Assembly (NCBI GenBank): GCA_024641545.1
Contig: JAHECW010000018.1
Location: forward strand, 1 to 47,572
Direction: 5' to 3'
DNA length: 47,572 bases
Origin: Acidobacteriota bacterium
GTDB lineage: Bacteria > Acidobacteriota > Thermoanaerobaculia > Thermoanaerobaculales > Sulfomarinibacteraceae
Below the pieces are notes generated by a model. It was not told the DNA's origin and ran no database searches. It saw only the letters and a program-made list of their open reading frames with translations. Position 1 is the first letter of the stretch; every line of letters begins with the position of its first letter. Below are positions 6,894 through 15,200 of this stretch, in pieces. Made by a program: the position numbers and the translations under genes.

Positions 6894-9190
6894 CCGACCG
6901 GCACGACTACCACGTCAACGGGCCGCTCCCCGAGACCCCGGACAACGACGCCACCGCCGGCGCCTGGCCGAAAACCACCGTGATCGGCAGCCGCCGTTCG
7001 CGGGTCGACGCCTACGAGCGGGTGAGCGGCACCGCGGTCTACCCGCACGACGTGTCGCTGCCCGGGATGCTGCACGGCGCGATCCTCCGCTGTCCCCACG
7101 CCCACGCGAAGGTCCTCTCGATCGACACGACGGCGGCCGAGAAGATGGCCGGTGTCCACGCCGTCATCACCCGCGCCACGCCGGGCACCGACATCCCGTG
7201 GTACGAGCGCGGCGGCACCTTCTCGAGCACGCTGTTCGATGCGACCTGCCGCTATGCCGGCGAAGAGGTCGCCGCCGTCGCCGCCGAGACCCCGCTCCAG
7301 GCCGCCGACGCCGTCCGCGCCATCGAGGTGACCTACGAGGTGCTGCCTTTCGTCATCGACGATGCCGAGGCGCTCGCGCCCGGCGCACCCGCGGTCCACG
7401 ACGGCGGCAACATGGTCGGCGAGCCCCGGCTCCGCGAGCGCGGCGACCTCGCCGCCGGCTTCGGGGAGGCAGACGCCGTGGTCGAGCGCACCTACCGCAC
7501 CGAGTGCCAGATCCACGCCCCGATGGAGCCGCACGGATCGGTGGCGCGGTGGGACGGCAACCGGCTCACCGTGTGGGACAGCACCCAGGGCGTCTTCCCG
7601 GTGCAAGAGACCCTTGCCCGGGTCTTCGCCCTGCCGATGTCGAACATCCGGGTCATCGGCCACTACATGGGCGGCGGTTTCGGCGCCAAGCTCGAGACCG
7701 GCAAGTACACCGTGATGGCCGCGATCATGGCGCGGATGACCGCCCGCCCGGTCAAGATCTTCCTGCCGCGGGAAGACTGCTTCACGGCCACCGGCAACCG
7801 GCCGGCAAACACGATGACGATCAAAATCGGCGCCCGCTCGGACGGCACCCTGACCGCCATCGACTACCACTCTCTGGGCGCCGCCGGCGCCTACGCCTAC
7901 GGCGCCGATACCAGCTCGCTCGCCGTCTACCTCTACCGCTGCCCCAACCTCCGTGCCGAGGACGTCACGGTGTACACCAACGCCGGCAAGGCGCGGCCGA
8001 TGCGGGCGCCCGGCTTTCCCCAGGGCGCGTGGGCGCTCGAGCAGGCGATGAACGAGCTCGCCGCCAAGGTCGGGATCGACCCCATCGCCTTCCGGCTGCA
8101 GAACCTCGCCACCGAACTCCAGAGTGATCCGCCGATGCCCTACACGTCGTACCAGCTCGCGGCCTGTCTCGAAAATGGCGCCGCGGCGTTCGGCTGGCAA
8201 GAGGCAGCCGAGCGCCGCGTCACCGAAGGCGACATCCGTCGGGGGGTGGGCGCCGCGGCCTGCTTCTGGGGCTACGCCGGCGGGCCGCCGTCGACCGTGG
8301 TGGTCAAGCTCTTCGCCGACGGCAGCGCCAACCTCAACCTCGGCGCCTCGGACATCGGCACCGGGACCAAGACCTGGGCGGCGATGATCGTCGCCGAGGA
8401 ACTCGGGGTGCCCGTCGACCGGATCCAGGTCGAGAACGCCGACACCGCCACCGGCCAGTACGCGACGCCGTCGGGCGGCAGCAAGACCGTCCCGTCGGAC
8501 TCGCCCGCGGTGCTCGCGGCGGCGGCCGCGGTCAAGCGCCAGCTGCTCGGATTCGCGGCCGAGCAGCTCGAGGTCGAGCCCGGAGACCTCGAGATCAGGG
8601 ACGGCGAGGTCGTCAGCCGTTCGGACGGCGAAAAGCACCTCGCCGTCACCGCTGTCGAGATGCTCGGGCGCCGCGGCCTCATCATGGGGACCGGATATCG
8701 CGATCCCAACCCCGAGGGGTCGGTCACCTTCCCCTGCGCCGCCCAGTTCTGCGAGGTCGAGGTCGACACCCGCACCGGCGAGATCCGGATCCTCCGGTTC
8801 CTCGGGGCGCACGACTCGGGCCGGGTGCTCAACCGGCTCACCTTCGACAACCAGGTCTTCGGCGGCATGGCCATGGGCATCGGACTCGGGGTCACGGAAG
8901 AAAGGGTGCTCGACCGCCGGACCGGCAGGATGGTCAACGCCAACTTCCACGACTACAAGGTCCCGACCATCCTCGATGTCGCCGACAGCCACGCCTGTCT
9001 TGCCATCGACGTGCCCGACGAAGCGTTCAACTCGACCGGCACCAAGGGCCTCGGCGAACCGGCGACGATTCCCACCGCCGCCGCCATCGCCAACGCGGTG
9101 GCGGACGCGCTCGGCATTCGCGTCACCGCTGCCCCTTTGACGCCGAGGGCGATTCTCGAGGCCGTCGGCTCGCAGGGAAAGGAGGCCTGA
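6890..9190 (+). CDS. Molybdenum hydroxylase large (molybdopterin-binding) subunit
   Basis: The catalytic subunit of the three-gene enzyme, 766 residues, the usual length for stand-alone aldehyde/xanthine oxidase large subunits. The N-terminal Ald_Xan_dh domain begins RVDAYERVSGTAVYPHDV. The molybdopterin-binding region shows HYMGGGFGAKLETGKY, RAPGFPQGAWALEQAMNELA and SDIGTGTKTW. The C-terminal KGLGEPATIPTAAAIANAV contains the Glu that acts as base in this family (GEP). No Tat signal is visible, so it would be carried out with the small subunit. The ATGA overlap with the upstream gene and the 1-nt gap before the FAD gene indicate one transcript. It likely oxidises an aldehyde or N-heterocycle; the exact substrate is unknown. 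Confidence 0.93.
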   Translation: MTDRHDYHVNGPLPETPDNDATAGAWPKTTVIGSRRSRVDAYERVSGTAVYPHDVSLPGMLHGAILRCPHAHAKVLSIDTTAAEKMAGVHAVITRATPGTDIPWYERGGTFSSTLFDATCRYAGEEVAAVAAETPLQAADAVRAIEVTYEVLPFVIDDAEALAPGAPAVHDGGNMVGEPRLRERGDLAAGFGEADAVVERTYRTECQIHAPMEPHGSVARWDGNRLTVWDSTQGVFPVQETLARVFALPMSNIRVIGHYMGGGFGAKLETGKYTVMAAIMARMTARPVKIFLPREDCFTATGNRPANTMTIKIGARSDGTLTAIDYHSLGAAGAYAYGADTSSLAVYLYRCPNLRAEDVTVYTNAGKARPMRAPGFPQGAWALEQAMNELAAKVGIDPIAFRLQNLATELQSDPPMPYTSYQLAACLENGAAAFGWQEAAERRVTEGDIRRGVGAAACFWGYAGGPPSTVVVKLFADGSANLNLGASDIGTGTKTWAAMIVAEELGVPVDRIQVENADTATGQYATPSGGSKTVPSDSPAVLAAAAAVKRQLLGFAAEQLEVEPGDLEIRDGEVVSRSDGEKHLAVTAVEMLGRRGLIMGTGYRDPNPEGSVTFPCAAQFCEVEVDTRTGEIRILRFLGAHDSGRVLNRLTFDNQVFGGMAMGIGLGVTEERVLDRRTGRMVNANFHDYKVPTILDVADSHACLAIDVPDEAFNSTGTKGLGEPATIPTAAAIANAVADALGIRVTAAPLTPRAILEAVGSQGKEA

Positions 9191-9191
9191 G

Positions 9192-10169
9192 ATGCTCCCC
9201 AAGTTCAGCTACGCCCGCCCCGACACGCTTCGCGCCGCGCTGGCGCTCCTCGACGAACGGAACGCGCGGATCCACGGCGGCGGCACCGATCTCCTGGGTT
9301 GTCTGCGAGACCGGGTCTTTGCGGCCGACACCGTGGTCTCCCTGGGCGCGATCGCCGAGCTTCGCGGGGTCGCCGCGACCGCCGACGGCGGTCTCCGCCT
9401 CGGCGCCATGACCCCGATCGTCGAGATCGCGGACAGCGGGTTGGTCGCCGAGCGTTACGGCGCCCTCGCCGACGCGGCAAGAGTCGTGGCGAGCCCACAA
9501 CTGCGCAACCAGGGGACCATCGCCGGCAACCTCTGCCAGAAGCCGCGCTGCTGGTACTACCGCGGCGACTTCCACTGTCTGCGCAAGGGCGGCGAGCTCT
9601 GCTACGCCTACGACGGCGAGAACCGGTTCCACTGCATCTTCGGCGGCGACATGTGCTACATCGTCCACCCGTCGGACACCGCCCCGGCGCTGGCCGCTCT
9701 CGGCGCCGTCTGCCGGGTCACCGGCCCATCCGCGACCCGGTCGGTGCCGGTGGCGGCGCTTCACGTCCCGCCGTCGGTGGACCCGCATCGGGAGACCGTT
9801 CTCGAGACCGACGAGGTCATCACCGACATCATCCTCCCGGCGCCGCCGGCGGGACTGCGTTCGTCGTACCGCAAGGTGCGCGCCCGGGCATCGTGGGACT
9901 TCGCCCTCGCCGGGGTCGCCCTCGCGCTGGTTTTCGACGGCGATGTCGTGACGTCGGCACGGGTCTTTCTCTCGGGCGCGGCGCCGATCCCGTGGCGCGC
10001 CGCCGGGGTCGAGGCCGCCGTCACCGGCAGGAAACTCGACCCCGAGATCATCGCCGCCGCCGCCGGGGCATCGGTGGCGGGCGCCGAACCTTTGGCCGGG
10101 AACAACTACAAGATCGAGCTTTTCAAAGGGCTGGTGGCCGAGCAGCTGGAGGCGATGGCACAAAGCTGA
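9192..10169 (+). CDS. Molybdenum hydroxylase FAD-binding subunit with extra Cys loop (PaoB/YagS-like)
   Basis: The FAD-binding middle subunit, 325 residues. FAD contacts are visible in HGGGTDLLGCLRD and in RNQGTIAGNLCQ. An inserted loop follows with cysteines in LCQKPRCWYY, FHCLRKGGELC, FHCIFGGDMC and then YIVHPSDTAPAL. Subunits with this insertion (4-hydroxybenzoyl-CoA reductase beta, E. coli PaoB) bind an additional [4Fe-4S] cluster, so one is inferred here. The start has AAAGGAGG about 8 nt upstream. The order is small, large, FAD, whereas E. coli paoABC runs small, FAD, large. Its last 47 nt overlap the 3' end of the convergent NRDE gene. Confidence 0.92.
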   Translation: MLPKFSYARPDTLRAALALLDERNARIHGGGTDLLGCLRDRVFAADTVVSLGAIAELRGVAATADGGLRLGAMTPIVEIADSGLVAERYGALADAARVVASPQLRNQGTIAGNLCQKPRCWYYRGDFHCLRKGGELCYAYDGENRFHCIFGGDMCYIVHPSDTAPALAALGAVCRVTGPSATRSVPVAALHVPPSVDPHRETVLETDEVITDIILPAPPAGLRSSYRKVRARASWDFALAGVALALVFDGDVVTSARVFLSGAAPIPWRAAGVEAAVTGRKLDPEIIAAAAGASVAGAEPLAGNNYKIELFKGLVAEQLEAMAQS

Positions 10170-10914
10170 ACCGCACGTCGCCCTCTGCCGTTCCTTTCGG
10201 GCCGAACGAGCGCTCCTGGAGTTCGTACCTCCCGCCGGCCCCGACCCGGACGATTGTGCTCACCCGGGTGCCGTAGCGCGAATCCACGATGAAAGCCGAG
10301 GACAGGAGGCGTTCCCAGTCGCGCGGCACGCCCGTGTCCGGCAGCTCCTCCTCGTCGGCTGGCCTGCGATCCGAGAGGATCTGCAGGAGCGCCTCGCTTT
10401 GCAGGCGATCCTCCTCGACACAACGCCGCAGTCCTTCACGGGCGGCCGTGACCTTGGGCCACGCGGTGTCGAGGCGGTGGTTGCTGAGACCGTAGATCCC
10501 GGGGTCGAGGAACCGCCGGCCCTCGCCGCGGTTGCTCAGATAGTGCATCTCTCCACCATCACCGATAATGAGGTTGAATCCGCCGTACTCGTCCCGAACT
10601 CCGGCACGTCCGTCCATCCACTCCCCGGTGGCGGCGGAGGACGAGAGGAAATCGACCACGAGCTCGCCGCGGGATCGTCGGCCGCTGGTCGCGGTTCCCG
10701 GTTCGCGATAGTTGGTCACCACCGCGAAACGGCCGCCGCTGCTGACGCCGAGCCACGAACCGCCGGCCTGCAGGTCCCTCCCCGCGAGGATCCCCTCGGG
10801 CTCGTCCCACCAGTGGGCGGCCGCGGCCGGCCGGTCGTGGAACTCGTCCCGGTTTCCCGCGAGGATCAGCGGAAACTCCGGGTGAACGCGCCAGGCAAAA
10901 ACGAGCAGGCACAT
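10123..10914 (-). CDS. NRDE (TANGO2-like) family protein
   Basis: A 263-residue member of the NRDE/TANGO2 family. It begins with MC (Cys2, conserved) and contains LILAGNRDEF (NRDE at 21-24). It also has the family elements WWDEPEGILAGRDLQAGGSWLGVSSGGRFAVVTNYRE and IYGLSNHRLDTAWPK. The N-terminal Cys and fold suggest an Ntn-hydrolase-like enzyme. TANGO2 homologues have been linked to haem or lipid handling, but no reaction is settled. The start at 10914 is chosen because the conserved MC must be N-terminal; the longer upstream frame shows no family pattern. Only a weak ribosome site precedes it. It is convergent with the FAD subunit gene, with a 47-bp overlap. Confidence 0.9.
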   Translation of the reverse strand: MCLLVFAWRVHPEFPLILAGNRDEFHDRPAAAAHWWDEPEGILAGRDLQAGGSWLGVSSGGRFAVVTNYREPGTATSGRRSRGELVVDFLSSSAATGEWMDGRAGVRDEYGGFNLIIGDGGEMHYLSNRGEGRRFLDPGIYGLSNHRLDTAWPKVTAAREGLRRCVEEDRLQSEALLQILSDRRPADEEELPDTGVPRDWERLLSSAFIVDSRYGTRVSTIVRVGAGGRYELQERSFGPKGTAEGDVRFSFVPSPPAARPPAL

Positions 10915-11524
10915 CTGTGGGTCAGTCCGAATCAGGTCGCGACCGGGTCGGGAAATCTCGATCGACAGGCACCGAGGAGCCCGGCGACAGCGGCCGGCGG
11001 AAGGCCCATCCATGGTGGGAGTAATGGTGGGCGCCGAGGCCGCCGGGCTCGCACCGCTCACCCTTGGGGGCCGACCCGGTCGGGGCCAACCCCAGGTTGA
11101 CGTACGATCGGAGAATCGTGTTCGCGGTCGACATCTGAGGCCCCAGCTTATCAATCCCGGCCTTTCGGGTCGGGAAAAGGCACGGCGAAGGCACTCTTAG
11201 ACCCGGTGATGCCCAGTGCCAGATCGTGGTTGACTGGCTGAATCCGGGCGGCAAACGGCTCGGGCTATGCCGCCGCCACTCACTATTATGACGGTGGGAT
11301 CGACTCCGCAACCGTCTGGCTCGGGATGAATTTTCACAACGGGATTTCTCTCCAGGCTGATCGCGACACTTTGATGGGCGCCGTCATCAACTACTTTCAG
11401 ACGGTTCCCGTCGAGCTCGTGAGCTTCAGCATCGAGTGGGCAACCACGACCCTCGTCCAACATCCGAAAAAACCGCCAAGCCCGACGGCGTGCCGGTTTT
11501 CTTCAATTCAGGATCCACTGGGGC
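10915..11524. other. Gene-poor gap containing a decayed fragment
   Basis: No intact gene is seen in this 610-nt gap. The right half (about 11202-11420) reads as a broken protein fragment, listed separately. The left half contains only weak open frames. The region has lower coding order than its surroundings and probably represents a degrading locus between the NRDE gene and the HExxH membrane protein gene. Confidence 0.55.
11202..11420 (+). pseudogene. Remnant of a secreted-protein C-terminal domain
   Basis: Two fragments in different frames resemble parts of one extracellular domain. The first reads CQIVVDWLNPGGK (about 11217-11255). The second reads GSGYAAATHYYDGGIDSATV then WLGMNFHNGI...ADRDTLMGAVINYF (about 11263-11405). 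The pattern 'VVDWLNxGG ... YxGG...VxLGMxF...DRxxLMxxVIxYF' is what I associate with the tail domain of secreted peptidases and glycosidases. The pieces are joined without the central part and with a frame change, and there is no start codon or ribosome site. A degraded gene is the simplest reading. The family assignment is tentative. Confidence 0.4.
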
Positions 11525-12112
11525 TCAAACGGTCTGATCGGGATACGGAAAGAGCAGCTCGAGCGCGGGGCTCCGGCTCGTGATCGCGTCGTGGACCCGC
11601 CGCTGGATCCGGGTCGGCAGCACGAAGTAGGTCCACCACAGCAGCCCGCCCAGCATGATCGCCACCCCGAGCCCATGGGTGAATCCCGAGACCCGCGCGA
11701 CCGATTCCTCGCCGAGCAGACCGAAGCGGTAGAAGAGCTCGTTCCAGTCGTGGTCGCCGCCGCCCACCAGGGGCAGGTTCAACTCCCGCGCGTCGGCCAT
11801 GTAGACCGAGACGTTCACCAGGTTCTCCCCCACCCACCACAAGCAGAAAGCGGACCCCGATGGTTCGGCCCTCCGGATCAGGAAGTACACCACCAGCATC
11901 GCCGGGACAAGGAGCTGGAAGAGCGTTCCGCCGAGATAGTGCAGCGTCATGCCCAACGGACGGAAGAGCAGATGACCGAACTCGTGGAACGCGAGATTCA
12001 CGAAGTCAACGAAACACCACGTTGCGGCTCCGCTGCCCAGGCGGATCGTCCACCAGCAAAGCAGCGCCAGGAGCGCTGCGCGGGGCCAGTGGATGCCGCG
12101 GTCGCGGGTCAT
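11525..12112 (-). CDS. Uncharacterised multi-pass membrane protein with HExxH motif
   Basis: The 195-residue product has four or five predicted membrane segments. HEFGH sits inside a hydrophobic helix (VNLAFHEFGHLLF). It is followed by LGGTLFQLLVPAMLVVYFLIRR, then WWVGENLVNVSVYMADARELNLPLVGGGDHDWNELFYRFGLL. I recognise this arrangement from conserved but unnamed membrane proteins across Acidobacteriota and others. The intramembrane HExxH with a later GDHDW hints at a site-2-type metal centre, although no protease activity is established. The gene is divergent from metH, with about 104 nt between the start codons. The start at 12112 precedes a basic N terminus. The function is unknown. Confidence 0.75.
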   Translation of the reverse strand: MTRDRGIHWPRAALLALLCWWTIRLGSGAATWCFVDFVNLAFHEFGHLLFRPLGMTLHYLGGTLFQLLVPAMLVVYFLIRRAEPSGSAFCLWWVGENLVNVSVYMADARELNLPLVGGGDHDWNELFYRFGLLGEESVARVSGFTHGLGVAIMLGGLLWWTYFVLPTRIQRRVHDAITSRSPALELLFPYPDQTV

Positions 12113-12216
12113 CGATCCACTTCACACCACGCGACGCGACCCTGTCAACGTCTTCGTTCATCGACGGGTTTGCAATCCGCTTCGCATTTGCGTACAAAGA
12201 CACCGGAGTTTGAGAG

Positions 12217-15200
12217 ATGGCAACCCGCGTTCCCGGACCCGACCGCACCGGCGAACTGCTCGCGCTCATGCGCGAGCGGATTCTCGTGTTCGACGGGGCG
12301 ATGGGGACCATGCTCCAGAGCAGAGACCTGGGTCCGGGTGATTTTGGCGGAGTCGAGCTCGAGGGATGCAACGAGAACCTTGTAATCACCCGGCCGGATG
12401 TCATCCTCGATGTCCACCGGGCCTATCTCGCGGCCGGGGCCGACCTCATCGAGACGGATACCTTCAGCGGGACGCCGGTTGTCCTTTCCGAGTACCGCCT
12501 GGCCGAGAAGGCGCGGGAGCTCAATCGGGTGGCGGCGGAACTCGCGGTGCGGGCGGTCGCCGACTTTCCTTCGACCGATCGACCGCGTTTTGTGGTCGGC
12601 TCCATTGGACCCACAAACAAGGCGATCAGCGTCACCGGCGGAATCACTTTTCCGGAGCTTGTTGCGGGCTTCTCCGAGCAGGCCGCCGGGCTGCTCGAAG
12701 GCGGGGTCGACCTCTTCGCCATCGAGACCTGCCAAGACACCCGCAACACCAAGGCGGCGCTCATCGCCGTCGAGGCGGTGTGCCGCGAAGCCGGCACCCG
12801 CCGGCCGGTGATCGTCTCCGGAACCATCGAGCTCAACGGCACCATGCTCGGCGGTCAGACCGCCGAGGCCTTTGTCGCCTCCATCGAGCACGCACGGCCG
12901 CTCGCCGTGGGACTCAACTGCGCCACCGGACCGGAGTTCATGACCGACCACCTCCGTTCGGTGCACGAGATGGCGGCGTGCGCGGTCGCGTGCTATCCCA
13001 ACGCCGGGCTGCCCGACGAGAACGGCCGCTATCCGGAAACGCCCGAAACCCTGGCCGGCAAGCTCGAGCGCTTCGCCGACGCCGGCTGGCTCAACTTCGT
13101 CGGCGGCTGCTGCGGCACCACCGAGAAGCATATTGCAGCGATCGCCGCGATGACCGACGGCAAGAAGCCGCGAACCCTGCCCACGGTGCGCTCGACCCGG
13201 GTCTTCTTCAGCGGCATCGACCTGGTTGAATCGACCCCGGAGAATCGTCCGCTGCTCGTCGGCGAACGCACCAACGTCCTCGGTTCGGCCAAGTTCCGCC
13301 GCCTCGTCACCGAGGAGCGCTGGGACGAAGCGGCCGAGATCGGCCGCGCCCAGGTCAAGGCGGGCGCGCAGATCGTCGATGTCTGCCTGACCACCACCGA
13401 GCGCGACGAACTCGCCGACATCCGCGAGTTCTACGATCGGCTGACCCGGTCGGTGAAGGCGCCGTTGATGATCGACGCAACCGACCCGGCGGCGGTGGCG
13501 CTCGCGCTGACCTACAGCCAGGGCCGCGCCATCGTCAACTCGATCAACCTCGAGGACGGTGAGGAACGGTTCGAGAGGATCTGCCCGCTGCTCCGGCGTT
13601 TCGGCGCCGCGGCCGTCGTCGGCACCATCGATGAAAACCTCGACGACGCCCAGGCGTTCTCGCGCGAACGCAAACTCGAGGTGGCGCTGCGCAGCCGCGA
13701 GCTGCTGGTCGGAAAATACGGACTTTCAGACCGCGACCTCGTCTTCGACCCGCTGGTCTTCCCGGCGGCGAGCGGCGACGCGGCCTACATCGGCGGCGCG
13801 GTGGAGACCATCGAGGGGCTGCGGCTCGTCAAGGAGGCGCTACCCAACTGCCGGACGGTGCTCGGCATCTCCAACGTCAGCTTCGGTCTGCCGCCGGCAG
13901 CGCGGGAGGTGGTCAACTCGGTCTTTCTCTACCACTGCACCAAGGCCGGGCTCGATCTCGCCATCGTCAACAGCCAGGGAATCGAGCGCTTCGCCAGTAT
14001 CCCCGACGAAGTTCGGCGCGAGGCGGAAGATCTGCTCTTCAACTATCCCGGCGGTGCCAGGTCAGACGATTCAGAGGATTCCACCGTAGCGGAATCGTCT
14101 GAATCGTCTGACCTGGCAACCATCCCGCGCGACTGGAGACGCCAGACCCCCGAACAGCGCGCCGTCATCAACCAGGCCAACATCGCCCGGCTCACCGAGC
14201 GCTTCCGCGGGGTCAAACGCGACCGCTCGCGACCCTCCGATGATCTTCCCCTCGATGAACGCCTCGCCCGTTACATCATCGACGGCACCCGCGACGGCCT
14301 CACCGACGATCTCGATCGCAAGCTCGCCGAAGGCGCGGCGCCGCTCGACATCATCAACGGCCCCCTGATGGCCGGGATGAGCGAGGTCGGGCGGCTTTTC
14401 AACGCCAACGAACTCATCGTCGCCGAGGTCCTGCAGTCGGCCGAGTCCATGAAGGCCGCGGTGTCGTATCTCGAGCCCCACATGGAGGCAGAGGACACGG
14501 CGGCCCGGGGCAAGGCCGTGCTCGCCACGGTCAAGGGCGATGTCCACGACATCGGCAAAAACCTGGTCGAGATCCTCCTCGCCAACAACGGCTTCGAGGT
14601 CGTGGATCTCGGCATCAAGGTCCCGCCCGAACGGATCGTCGAGGCCTGCCGCGAGCATCGCCCCGACGCCATCGGGCTCTCCGGTCTGCTGGTCAAGTCG
14701 GCGCACCAGATGGTGGTGACCGCCGACGACCTCAGGGCCGCGGGCATCGACGCGCCGATCCTCGTCGGCGGTGCGGCGCTGTCGAAGAAGTTCACCGATA
14801 CCCGCATCGCGCCCGCCTACGGCGGCCCGGTGATCTATTGCGGCGACGCCATGCAGGGGCTCGATGTGATGCAGAAGCTGGTGGACCCCGACCGACGTGG
14901 GACGCTGATCGAGAGCCTCGGCGGTGCCAGGTCAGACGATTCAGACGATTTCACTGAAGAGAAATCGTCTGAATCGTCTGACCCGGCGCCATCACGTTCG
15001 ACGAGGGTCGATCTCTCCGTTGCCTTGCCCGCCCCTCCCGATTTCGACCGGCACGTGGTCCGGCGCGTCGATGATCTGCCCGATGTCTGGCGCTACCTCA
15101 ACCCGCAGATGCTCTACGGCAAGCACCTGGGGATACGGGGCAGGGTCGAACGTTTGATCGACGAGGGCGATCCCAAGACCCTGAGCCTGATCGAGATGAT

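Noticed and set aside
6830-9202. A 790-codon minus-strand frame opposite the molybdenum hydroxylase large subunit
   Set aside because: The sense strand has an unmistakable conserved enzyme. The antisense product is low-complexity and has no ribosome site.
10922-11134. A 70-residue open frame on the minus strand just upstream of the NRDE gene
   Set aside because: It has an ATG and high third-position GC, but no ribosome site, no hydrophobic pattern and no family match; high GC alone opens such frames.
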